A stretch of 35,632 bases of DNA from Ruminococcus sp. Lineage in GTDB: Bacteria; Bacillota; Clostridia; Oscillospirales; Ruminococcaceae. Positions 1 to 6,526 of this stretch are shown piece after piece (within the stretch, counting starts at the first letter, position 1; each line of letters begins with the position of its first letter). The position numbers and the translations under genes were made by a program. The stretch covers positions 1 through 35,632 of the forward strand of contig JAISHV010000083.1 in the NCBI GenBank assembly GCA_031262495.1, written 5' to 3'. The notes below the pieces were generated by a model. That model was not told where the DNA came from and did no database searches. It saw nothing but the letters and a program-made list of their open reading frames with translations.

Positions 1-33
1 AAGACGTTCTCATATAAAGTATTAAATACAAAT

Positions 34-62
34 TTTACTTAAAGTTTGCATTAATATATAAC
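34..62 (+). promoter_or_regulatory. Candidate promoter for the PHP / malic enzyme genes
   Basis: A -35-like TTTACT at 34-39 and a -10-like TATAAC at 57-62 are separated by exactly 17 bases. Transcription would start near 69 and leave a leader of about 130 bases before the GTG at 198. That leader holds two small inverted repeats: GTTTTGT (89-95) with ACAAAAC (119-125), and CCGCTT (154-159) with AAGCGG (163-168). No U-tract follows either, so I do not call an attenuator. The gene upstream of the window is unknown, so read-through from it is possible. Confidence 0.4.
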
Positions 63-197
63 AGGGAATGATTTATCGTTAAGCAATAGTTTTGTTTAGC
101 ACGTCTACGGCGAGCGGTACAAAACCAAACAAAAAAATTCATTATTGATTTTACCGCTTTTGAAGCGGCATGGATCTTAACATAGGGGTGATTTGAA

Positions 198-1064
198 GTG
201 GTAGGAGATCTTCACTGCCATACAAAGCTTTCGGACGGTTCGCTGGGGCTTGAGGACATAATATCTCAGGCGAAACGCACGAGCATAGATTTTATATCGG
301 TGACCGATCACGACACCATGTCGTCTATGTCACGCGTAAAAATTTTAGGTGACCGTTACGGCGTTCAAACGATCCCCGGGGTTGAACTCTCGTCGTGGGA
401 TAAAAAGCGCGGCAGAAAAGTACATATTTTATGTTATGCACCTAAAAAGCCCGATCGCTTAGAGGGCTTGTGCCTGAAATCATGCGAAATCAGACGTATT
501 AATGCTAAAGAAATGGTAGAAAATGTTATGAAATATTTTCCCATTACGCCTGATTCAGTACTTAAGCACGCCACGGGGTCTAAGTCAATTTTTAAGCAGC
601 ATATAATGCACGCGCTTATTGATTATGGTTATACTACTGAGTTTTACGGCGAACTTAACGATGAATTATTCAACCTCAAGTCGGGTAAATGTATCGTCGA
701 ACGTGAATATCCCGACGTGAATTTTGTTACTGATTTAATACATTCAGCAGGCGGAACAGCGGTACTCGCTCATCCTGTTTATTATGATTCAATTGATTTG
801 CTTTGTGAACTCGCCGAAGAGGGGAAAATTGACGGTGTTGAAGCATATCACTATACAGCGACTGCCTCACAGCAAGCTGAAATCAACTCAATCGCCGAAA
901 GATATAATCTTATTGTCACAGGCGGTTCTGATTTCCATGGGCTTTATAATGCCAAACCTACGCATTTAGGCAGCAATCTCACTGACAATGAAAATATAGA
1001 ACGCATCCTTAAAAACGCGAACAAAAAAGAAAAGAAAGAAATAAAAGAGAAAGTCGCTGTTTGA
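198..1064 (+). CDS. PHP-domain metal-dependent phosphoesterase (TrpH/YciV-like)
   Basis: A 288-residue protein of the PHP (polymerase and histidinol phosphatase) superfamily. The metal-ligand motifs are in the expected order: H6-x-H8 at the N-terminus, D37-H38-D39 in VTDHD, E63 in PGVELSS, H76, H192 in LAHP, and D245-x-H247 in GSDFHG. Members of this single-domain group (E. coli TrpH/RNase AM, nucleoside 3',5'-bisphosphate phosphatases) hydrolyse phosphate esters or degrade short RNA using two or three metal ions; the actual substrate cannot be read here. The GTG start is supported by AGGGGTG seven bases upstream; no in-frame ATG gives a better start. A malic enzyme gene follows 34 bases downstream on the same strand, probably co-transcribed, though the two have no obvious metabolic connection. 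The lysine-rich C-terminus looks like an unstructured tail. Confidence 0.88.
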   Translation: MVGDLHCHTKLSDGSLGLEDIISQAKRTSIDFISVTDHDTMSSMSRVKILGDRYGVQTIPGVELSSWDKKRGRKVHILCYAPKKPDRLEGLCLKSCEIRRINAKEMVENVMKYFPITPDSVLKHATGSKSIFKQHIMHALIDYGYTTEFYGELNDELFNLKSGKCIVEREYPDVNFVTDLIHSAGGTAVLAHPVYYDSIDLLCELAEEGKIDGVEAYHYTATASQQAEINSIAERYNLIVTGGSDFHGLYNAKPTHLGSNLTDNENIERILKNANKKEKKEIKEKVAV

Positions 1065-1098
1065 CGGGCGATTTTCAGGAATTCAGTGAATCAATATT

Positions 1099-2256
1099 AT
1101 GGATATAATGGAATCATCTCTCCAAAAGCATTTCGAGTGGCAGGGTAAGATTGAGATTGTTTCGCGCTGCCGTGTCAGCAGCCGCGAGGAATTGTCAAAC
1201 GCATACACCCCGGGTGTTGCGAAACCGTGTCTTGAAATTCAAAAAAATCCTGATTTGTCATTTTCACTTACCCGCCGCGGCAATCTTGTAGCAGTTATTA
1301 CAGATGGTTCTGCGGTACTGGGTTTGGGTGACATCGGCGGTGTTGCATCAATGCCTGTTATGGAGGGCAAATGCGCACTGTTTAAGGAATTTGCTGGGGT
1401 TGATGCATTTCCGATTTGTATTGGCACAAAAGATACAGACGAATTTATAAGAACGGTTGAACTCATAGCGGATTCATTCGGCGGTATTAATCTTGAAGAT
1501 ATCGCAGCGCCGAGATGTTTTGAAATAGAACGCCGCCTCAAAGAGAAGCTCTCTATTCCGGTATTTCACGATGACCAACATGGTACAGCTATCGTAGCTT
1601 CGGCGGCAATGCGAAATGCCGCGAAACTTGCCGGTAAAACATTTGCCGAAATGACACTCGTCATAAACGGAGCGGGCGCGGCGGGGTGTGCTATTGCCGA
1701 ACGCTTTTTGGATTTAGGTATAGGCGACCTTATTCTTGTTGATATAGACGGCATAATCGAACACGGAAAAGAATACGCCAACAAGGCTCATACAAGCCTT
1801 GCGCGCCGCACCAACAGGGCAGGGAAGCGGGGGAGTCTCTTTGACGCTTTAAAAGGTGCTGATGCCTTCATCGGTGTTTCGCGCCCTGATTTAGTTACAG
1901 CCGAAATGGTTAAATCAATGGCAGAAAGGTCTATTGTTTTCGCGATGGCGAACCCGTCGCCGGAAATAATGCCTGATATTGCCAAAGCGGCAGGCGCATT
2001 TATAGTCGGCACAGGGCGATCTGATTTCCCGAATCAGATTAATAACGTAATCGCTTTTCCGGGGATTTTTAAAGGCGCATTATCCGTCAGAGCTAAAGAG
2101 ATTACACCGAAAATGATGACGGCGGCAAGTATTGCAATTGCGGATTACCTCCCGGAAAATGAACTGACACCCGAACGAATTCTCCCTGATGCATTCGACA
2201 AGAAAATTGCCGAAACGGTAGCCGAAGCTGTTGCAAAAGCCGCTCAAACAGAATAA
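1099..2256 (+). CDS. Malic enzyme (NAD(P)-dependent, short bacterial form)
   Basis: A 385-residue short malic enzyme, which oxidatively decarboxylates L-malate to pyruvate and CO2 with reduction of NAD(P)+ in the cytoplasm. Visible hallmarks are the YTPGVAKPC segment with the catalytic Tyr at 36, the ITDGSAVLGLGDIG segment (67-80), the general-base Lys near 91 in MEGKCALF, the metal-binding GGINLEDIAAP region (128-138), DDQHGT (158-163), and the dinucleotide fold GAGAAG (191-196). It lacks the C-terminal phosphotransacetylase-like domain of the long MaeB form. Coenzyme preference cannot be decided by eye. The start is uncertain: ATG at 1099 has no strong ribosome site, and ATG at 1108 has GGA five bases upstream and would shorten it by three residues. 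No convincing terminator precedes the tRNA promoter 26 bases downstream. Confidence 0.93.
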   Translation: MDIMESSLQKHFEWQGKIEIVSRCRVSSREELSNAYTPGVAKPCLEIQKNPDLSFSLTRRGNLVAVITDGSAVLGLGDIGGVASMPVMEGKCALFKEFAGVDAFPICIGTKDTDEFIRTVELIADSFGGINLEDIAAPRCFEIERRLKEKLSIPVFHDDQHGTAIVASAAMRNAAKLAGKTFAEMTLVINGAGAAGCAIAERFLDLGIGDLILVDIDGIIEHGKEYANKAHTSLARRTNRAGKRGSLFDALKGADAFIGVSRPDLVTAEMVKSMAERSIVFAMANPSPEIMPDIAKAAGAFIVGTGRSDFPNQINNVIAFPGIFKGALSVRAKEITPKMMTAASIAIADYLPENELTPERILPDAFDKKIAETVAEAVAKAAQTE

Positions 2257-2282
2257 TTTATAAAAAAATTTACAAAATGTTA

Positions 2283-2311
2283 TTGACTTTCACAGTAAAA
2301 TATAGTATAAT
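2283..2311 (+). promoter_or_regulatory. Strong sigma-70/sigma-A promoter of tRNA-Leu
   Basis: TTGACT at 2283-2288 and a perfect TATAAT at 2306-2311 have an ideal 17-base spacer. The predicted start is near 2318, only about five bases before the mature tRNA 5' end at 2323. Such strength and position are typical of stable-RNA promoters and show the tRNA is transcribed independently of the malic enzyme gene. Confidence 0.88.
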
Positions 2312-2322
2312 TATTATACTGT

Positions 2323-2407
2323 CGCCGGTGTGATGGAATTGGCAGACGTGCCGGACTCAAAATCCGGTGGTAGCGATACCGTACCGGTTCGACCCCGGTC
2401 ACCGGCA
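2323..2407 (+). tRNA. tRNA-Leu, anticodon CAA
   Basis: An 85-base type II tRNA. The acceptor stem pairs GCCGGTG (2323-2329) with CACCGGC, followed by discriminator A at 2407. The anticodon stem CCGGA/TCCGG closes loop CTCAAAA, so the anticodon is CAA, reading leucine TTG codons. The long variable arm (TAGCGATACCGTA) and A73 discriminator fit leucine identity. The T arm carries GGTTCGACCCC. The CCA tail is not encoded (GGG follows), so it must be added enzymatically. A near-consensus promoter lies immediately upstream. Confidence 0.96.
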
Positions 2408-2430
2408 GGGCGCCTGAGGCACCATGCAGA

Positions 2431-2591
2431 TCGCGATGGGAGTATTTCATAACCTTAAGATGCTCACCGCGGCGCGGCAACCGCGCAGTTAATTCGCGAT
2501 GGGAGTATTTCAGAACTTTAAGATGCTCACCGCGTAGAAGTTGCTTTTAGTCTGTAGTTGCGTAGCAACTACGATGCTCACCGCGTAGAAG
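2431..2591. repeat. REP-like direct repeats with interspersed triloop hairpins
   Basis: A 41-base unit beginning TCGCGATGGGAGTATTTCA and ending GATGCTCACCGCG occurs at 2431-2471 and 2494-2534; its last 19 bases (GATGCTCACCGCGTAGAAG at 2522-2540) recur at 2573-2591. Each full unit can fold on itself imperfectly, CGCG at one end pairing with CGCG at the other. Between units are two perfect hairpins with three-base loops but different sequences: GCGCGG-CAA-CCGCGC (2472-2486) and GTAGTTGC-GTA-GCAACTAC (2554-2572). The layout resembles REP/BIME-type extragenic palindromes. Nothing coding is supported here. Confidence 0.75.
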
Positions 2592-2664
2592 AAATACGAA
2601 TACATTATTTGCGTTTGTATTTTAAACTCAATAACTGTTTGATAGTCAGAAAACGAGTATACAT

Positions 2665-2790
2665 ATGAGACGAAAAAAGAGCGGCTCTGAAGATACAATA
2701 CAAACTTTGATTTATATTTTATTATCGCCGATTTTTATTATAGGCGGGTTAATCAAGCTTTTCAGTTCTATCGGTAATAAGAAACGCTGA
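2665..2790 (+). CDS. Possible 41-residue single-pass membrane peptide
   Basis: A short reading frame of 41 codons begins MRRKKSGSEDTIQTLIY. It has a strongly basic N-terminus, one hydrophobic span of about 16 residues (roughly 17-32, IYILLSPIFIIGGLIK), and a basic C-terminus ending GNKKR. This is the pattern of a small membrane protein. In support, a terminator-like hairpin with seven T residues lies 48 bases downstream on the same strand. Against it, the ribosome site is weak (only ACGAG upstream), no clear promoter is seen, and the frame lies beside repeats. I do not recognise a family. It could be chance. Confidence 0.33.
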   Translation: MRRKKSGSEDTIQTLIYILLSPIFIIGGLIKLFSSIGNKKR

Positions 2791-2838
2791 ATGTATATTA
2801 GTTTTTAAAAAATTAAATGAAACTGTCTAAAGCGGTGG

Positions 2839-2869
2839 CATGAGATTATTCTCATGGTACTGTTTTTTT
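2839..2869 (+). terminator. Rho-independent terminator candidate
   Basis: Inverted repeat CATGAG (2839-2844) and CTCATG (2851-2856) with loop ATTATT, followed after six bases by TTTTTTT (2863-2869). The stem is short (6 bp), but the T-run is good. It would end plus-strand transcription coming from the tRNA or the small frame at 2665. Confidence 0.5.
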
Positions 2870-2943
2870 GTTATTTCTATTAATGAACGGGCGGGGGAGT
2901 GAAGACTTGGAAAATATACCAAATGAGAGGGTTCGGCTATTAG

Positions 2944-2973
2944 CATTTCGCAAAAATAAAATTTTGCGAAATG
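2944..2973. repeat. 12-bp perfect inverted repeat
   Basis: CATTTCGCAAAA (2944-2955) is the exact reverse complement of TTTTGCGAAATG (2962-2973), with a six-base loop ATAAAA. It sits in the otherwise gene-less stretch between the terminator at 2839 and the minus-strand terminator at 3030. No long T-run follows on either strand, so it is not a typical intrinsic terminator. It might be a protein-binding site or a decayed element end. Confidence 0.6.
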
Positions 2974-3029
2974 AAACTACAACTTTTGAACGTCATTACA
3001 TAAAAATCAGAAAAAAACTCCCAACCCAC

Positions 3030-3075
3030 ACAAAAACAACCCTCCCAAGCACTCTGAACAAACTCGGGAGGGGTT
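3030..3075 (-). terminator. Terminator of the 292-residue protein gene
   Basis: On the minus strand, AACCCCTCCC (from 3075) pairs with GGGAGGGTT (to 3038), with one extra C in the 5' arm and a loop of about 18 bases. It is followed by GTTTTTG. It lies seven bases past the stop codon at 3082. Confidence 0.7.
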
Positions 3076-3081
3076 AAAACC

Positions 3082-3960
3082 TTAAATTAAATCATCAAAA
3101 ATACTATAGTTATCCTTAATCTGTCGTATCAGCAGTAAAAACGCGCCGTAAGTTTTTTGCGGTTTCGTTCCGTGTTCAGCCGCTTTTTTATCTTGATATT
3201 CCTGCATTATTTCTTCTAAGCCTTTTGACAATGACTCATAAATTCCGACGGCTTCTTCTGATTTTTGGATGTAGTTTTCTTCTGTACGCGATTTGAAATT
3301 GTCTTTCAGTGCATTTATTGTTTCGGGGTTATCTAATAGGTTTGTTACCTTTTCGCTGTCCCCGCCTGCGGCTATAAAACTTGATGCATAGACGTCTATA
3401 AAACCTATGCCTTTCATATGTTCGCTTCGTTGGTGACTGTTGTTTATAAACCTGTCAATTCTGCGCTGTGTATCATCAAGCCGCATTTGCAGATAATCTT
3501 TATCGGTGAATTCGTCATTCCCGTAGGTTGCATAGAGATACTGCGCTTCATCGCGGTAATCGGTATTCGGTTCTGCGCCGCTGAGGACTGATGAATAATA
3601 ATCTTTTTGCTCTAAAAGTTTCTTGAAATCCTTTGCGCCGTTGAGTTCATTTTTTGCAAACAGATAAAGGTGCGTCTGCATATCTTTATAAGAATTCATT
3701 AAAACGGATTCTTTTTCATTTTCAGGCAGATTCTCTATTTTGCTGAGCATTTCTCTGTTCTGTTTGGTAAAGTCGTCAATAGAAATGCCGTCTCTTTCAA
3801 GAAAGTCAGAAGCTGTGATAGTGAGACTGTCGCGTATTTTCTTTAAAAATGAATTACTATCGCCGTTTTGGTCGGGACTGAAAAGTCCTATTTTATCTGC
3901 TTTGCCTAAGTTTAAGAAATTTCCGCTGAAAGTATTATTTGCTGAAATTATAACGCTCAT
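3082..3960 (-). CDS. Unrecognised 292-residue cytoplasmic protein
   Basis: I do not recognise this family. Taking the ATG at 3960 (protein MSVIISANNTFSG...), GAGGG lies eight bases upstream; an in-frame ATG at 3975 has no ribosome site, so the shorter form is preferred. The protein has no signal peptide or membrane span. It is hydrophilic, Lys/Asp/Glu-rich and probably largely helical, with likely coiled-coil stretches around residues 75-135 and 225-275 (for example YESLSKGLEEIMQEYQDKK). The N-terminal 50 residues, with repeated S-N-G-F motifs, look different from the helical remainder. The gene is a separate transcription unit: it has its own promoter (3992-4019), a palindrome over that promoter and a terminator right after the stop. 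It is therefore probably regulated on its own and is not part of the adjacent paaK-ACT operon. Confidence 0.75.
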   Translation of the reverse strand: MSVIISANNTFSGNFLNLGKADKIGLFSPDQNGDSNSFLKKIRDSLTITASDFLERDGISIDDFTKQNREMLSKIENLPENEKESVLMNSYKDMQTHLYLFAKNELNGAKDFKKLLEQKDYYSSVLSGAEPNTDYRDEAQYLYATYGNDEFTDKDYLQMRLDDTQRRIDRFINNSHQRSEHMKGIGFIDVYASSFIAAGGDSEKVTNLLDNPETINALKDNFKSRTEENYIQKSEEAVGIYESLSKGLEEIMQEYQDKKAAEHGTKPQKTYGAFLLLIRQIKDNYSIFDDLI

Positions 3961-3982
3961 AAATTTTACCCTCATGGTATAA

Positions 3983-4007
3983 GGACTGCCCATTATATGA
4001 GCAGTCC
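3983..4007. promoter_or_regulatory. 25-bp palindrome overlapping the -10: candidate operator
   Basis: GGACTGC (3983-3989) and GCAGTCC (4001-4007) are perfect inverted arms. Inside them CAT (3991-3993) and ATG (3997-3999) continue the dyad around a TAT centre; only the pair 3990/4000 breaks the symmetry. The -10 hexamer of the gene at 3082-3960 (3992-3997) lies exactly at the centre. This is the classic geometry of a repressor operator. As a predicted RNA hairpin it is less likely, because transcription should begin near 3985, inside it. Confidence 0.55.
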
Positions 4008-4019
4008 AAATCTTAACAA
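3992..4019 (-). promoter_or_regulatory. Promoter of the 292-residue protein gene
   Basis: On the minus strand, TTGTTA (4019-4014) and perfect TATAAT (3997-3992) are 16 bases apart. The predicted start near 3985 gives a leader of about 25 bases carrying GAGGG before the ATG at 3960. Confidence 0.6.
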
Positions 4020-4039
4020 ATTGTCGAAATAATATAGAT

Positions 4040-4468
4040 TTATATAATCTCGTTTGATGACAGAATTTTAAAATCTTTGCTTAAAACATCGACAGCTTTT
4101 TCGTTGTCTTTATCTGGCACTCTCAGTATAACCGATGCACAATCGTCTGTCTTTGAAATAAATGCATACATATATTCAACCGATATACCCTCAGCCGACA
4201 GGCAATCCATCGCATCGGCAAGTCCGCCCGGACGATCGGTAATCCCTACAGCTATAACAGATGTCAAATTTACAAGACAAGCCGCTTTATGAAGCTCCTC
4301 ATAAGCCTTTTCGGGGTCGTCAACAATCAGGCGCAATATCCCGAAATCACGCGTGTCCGCTACTGATAAAGCACGAATGTCAATTTTATTGTCGCGGAGT
4401 ATATTTAATATCGCCGAAAGTCTGCCTTTTTTGTTTTCTACGAAAACAGAAAGTTGTTTAATTAACAT
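4040..4468 (-). CDS. Tandem ACT-domain amino-acid-binding protein
   Basis: A 142-residue protein made of two ACT domains in tandem (about residues 1-70 and 71-142), with no catalytic domain. The first begins MLIKQLSVFVENKKGRLSAI and contains the typical beta-alpha-beta turn ENKKGRLSAIL; the second has GITDRPGGLADAMDCL, the same turn in a more canonical DRPGGLA form. ACT dimers bind small ligands, usually amino acids, at domain interfaces. Proteins of this type are commonly found next to phenylacetate-CoA ligase genes in anaerobes, and here it follows paaK by 14 bases. I infer a sensor or allosteric partner responding to an aromatic or branched-chain amino acid; the ligand is not known. The ATG at 4468 has AAAGGACG upstream and is preferred over a TTG at 4486 that overlaps the paaK stop. 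Confidence 0.88.
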   Translation of the reverse strand: MLIKQLSVFVENKKGRLSAILNILRDNKIDIRALSVADTRDFGILRLIVDDPEKAYEELHKAACLVNLTSVIAVGITDRPGGLADAMDCLSAEGISVEYMYAFISKTDDCASVILRVPDKDNEKAVDVLSKDFKILSSNEII

Positions 4469-4482
4469 AATTTTTCGTCCTT

Positions 4483-5793
4483 TCAATCTAATAACTTACG
4501 TTTATCGGTTACTCTTGCCGCTTTGCCTTCAAAACGTGTCAGGGTTTTAGGCTCTACGAGCGTAATTTTTGCACTGATTCCGAGGGTTGATTCAATGGCT
4601 GATTTGATATTATTTTCAATATCTTCCACACTTCTGATGATATCAGAGAACATATTATCAGAGAGTTCAACTTTTATTTCAAGCGTATCTGTATTATTTA
4701 CACGGTCAACAATTATCTGATAGAACGGGTCGCTGTTGCCCATTGAAAGAAGAACCGCTTCAATCTGCGACGGGAACACGTTTACGCCCCTTATAATAAG
4801 CATATCGTCCGTTCTGCCGCGGGGTTTGAGCATTTTTATGAGTGTTCTTCCGCATGAACATTGTTTCCGCGACAACACGGCGATATCACGTGTACGATAA
4901 CGCAGCAGCGGGAACGCTTCTTTCGTAATACAGCTGAAAACCAATTCACCCTGCTCCCCTTCCGGCAAAACTTCACCTGTATCGGGGTCAATAATTTCGG
5001 GAATAAAATGGTCTTCACAAATATGCATACCGGTTTGTTCTTCACATTCAAACGAAACACCCGGACCGATAATTTCAGTTAAGCCGTAAATGTCATAAGC
5101 CTTAAGCCCGAGCATATCTTCAAGCTTTTCGCGCATTTCCTGTGTCCACGGTTCAGCACCGAAAAGTCCCGCCTTAAGCTTGATATCCTCTTTTTTTATG
5201 CCCATCTCCTGCATGGTTTCGGCGATATACATAGCATACGACGGTGTACAGCAAATAAGCGTACTGCCGAAATCTTTTATAATATTAATTTGACGCTGAG
5301 TGTTGCCGGTCGAAACTGGAATAACCGTCATTCCGATTTTTTCAGCACCTCCGTGGACTCCCAAACCGCCTGTAAAGAGTCCGTACCCATATGAAACGTG
5401 CATAAAGTCGGTATGGTCACCGCCCGCCGCTGTCAGCGCACGTGCAGCACATTCATCCCAGATTTCGAGGTCTTTTCTTGTATAGCCAACAACGATTTGT
5501 TTGCCTGTTGTACCTGATGAGGCATGAATTCTTACTACCTCATCAAGCGGCTTTGCGAACAACCCATAGGGGTACGTATCGCGCAGGTCTTGTTTGTACA
5601 TAAAGGGCAATTTAGATAAATCATCAACACCCTTTATGTCATCAGGCGTAACGCCTAATTCGTCCATTTTCGCCTTATAATAGGGTACATTCTGATAAAC
5701 ATGACGTACCGTCTGTGAAAGACGAAAACTCTGTAATGCACGCATTTCGTGCAAGGTTGCACACTCTCTCGATTCGTTCCAGTATTTTTTCAT
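4483..5793 (-). CDS. paaK: Phenylacetate-CoA ligase (AMP-forming), PaaK family
   Basis: A 436-residue adenylate-forming enzyme that joins phenylacetate (or a related aryl acid) to CoA using ATP, giving AMP and PPi. Evidence: the P-loop-like ASSGTTGK (91-98), GLFGAEPW, the adenine/aryl pocket motif YDIYGLTEIIGPG, the hinge region YRTRDIAVLS, a Cys pair CSCGR, and the C-terminal lid GRTDDMLIIRGVNVFPSQIE. Length and motif order match the PaaK family, which is shorter than typical acyl-CoA synthetases. The ATG at 5793 has AGAGGTG upstream; an in-frame GTG at 5799 lies inside that ribosome site and is rejected. It follows iorB by 84 bases and precedes the ACT gene, suggesting one iorA-iorB-paaK-ACT unit. 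The physiological acid could be phenylacetate, 4-hydroxyphenylacetate or indoleacetate; the direction in vivo is not determinable here. Confidence 0.94.
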   Translation of the reverse strand: MKKYWNESRECATLHEMRALQSFRLSQTVRHVYQNVPYYKAKMDELGVTPDDIKGVDDLSKLPFMYKQDLRDTYPYGLFAKPLDEVVRIHASSGTTGKQIVVGYTRKDLEIWDECAARALTAAGGDHTDFMHVSYGYGLFTGGLGVHGGAEKIGMTVIPVSTGNTQRQINIIKDFGSTLICCTPSYAMYIAETMQEMGIKKEDIKLKAGLFGAEPWTQEMREKLEDMLGLKAYDIYGLTEIIGPGVSFECEEQTGMHICEDHFIPEIIDPDTGEVLPEGEQGELVFSCITKEAFPLLRYRTRDIAVLSRKQCSCGRTLIKMLKPRGRTDDMLIIRGVNVFPSQIEAVLLSMGNSDPFYQIIVDRVNNTDTLEIKVELSDNMFSDIIRSVEDIENNIKSAIESTLGISAKITLVEPKTLTRFEGKAARVTDKRKLLD

Positions 5794-5877
5794 AGACACC
5801 TCTTTGAAAAATAAGATTTTTACTTCCGACGTCTTTGGCGGGCTAATTTGATATTTTTAACATTTGGTCAGTTGTTG

Positions 5878-6447
5878 TCAAGCTTGTTGTCCGAGTTTAA
5901 AAGCCTTCTTATTGAGTTCGAGGAATTTTTTGGGAACACATTCATCAATGGCTTTTTGCCACAGTTCTTCGGGGATATCCCATGCTTTCGATAAAACCCC
6001 CATCATAACCACATTAGAAGCTTTCGCAGAACCCGCCTCAGTCGCAAGTTTCAGCGCATCAACTGCAATAACTTCAATGCCTAAAGCCTTTACTTTGCCG
6101 ATAATATCGTCCGGGTATAAAGCATTGCCGGAGATAACAGGCATAGGGTCGATACGCTGAGTTGAGACAAGCATTTTACCGCCTTTTTTGAGGTAAGGCA
6201 AGTACCGTGCCGCTTCAAGCTGTTCAAAGGCAATTATAATATCTGCTTCACCTTTTTCAATTACCGGTGAAGTTACCTTTTCGCCGTATTTTACATAAGT
6301 TACGACACTGCCGCCGCGCTGGCTCATGCCGTGTACTTCCGAAACCTTTACGTCAACGCCTTTTTCGATTAATACGTGTCCGATAAGCCTTGAGGCAAGC
6401 AGTGTGCCTTGTCCGCCGACACCGCAAATGAGGATAGATTTATTCAT
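5878..6447 (-). CDS. iorB: Indolepyruvate:ferredoxin oxidoreductase, beta subunit
   Basis: A 189-residue gamma-type domain of 2-oxoacid:ferredoxin oxidoreductases, the partner of IorA. Landmarks are the glycine-rich GVGGQGTLLASRLIG near residue 9, EVHGMSQRGGSVVTYVKYG (about 38-56), and ADIIIAFEQLEAARYLPYL. With IorA it oxidatively decarboxylates aryl-pyruvates (indolepyruvate, phenylpyruvate, hydroxyphenylpyruvate) to aryl-acetyl-CoA with reduction of ferredoxin. It has no cysteine cluster of its own, as expected. The gap to iorA is 79 bases and contains no convincing terminator, so the two should be co-transcribed. Length is normal for the family. Confidence 0.94.
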   Translation of the reverse strand: MNKSILICGVGGQGTLLASRLIGHVLIEKGVDVKVSEVHGMSQRGGSVVTYVKYGEKVTSPVIEKGEADIIIAFEQLEAARYLPYLKKGGKMLVSTQRIDPMPVISGNALYPDDIIGKVKALGIEVIAVDALKLATEAGSAKASNVVMMGVLSKAWDIPEELWQKAIDECVPKKFLELNKKAFKLGQQA

Positions 6448-6526
6448 ATATTTTAAACTCCGAATCTCCGCGCATAACTATAACAAAAATTAACAGTATG
6501 CCTTGTGAATACGTTTTATCACGTTT

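Noticed and set aside
2868-3077. 69-codon plus-strand frame
   Set aside because: It starts within a terminator T-run, runs through an inverted repeat and into the opposite-strand terminator, and has no ribosome site or domain.
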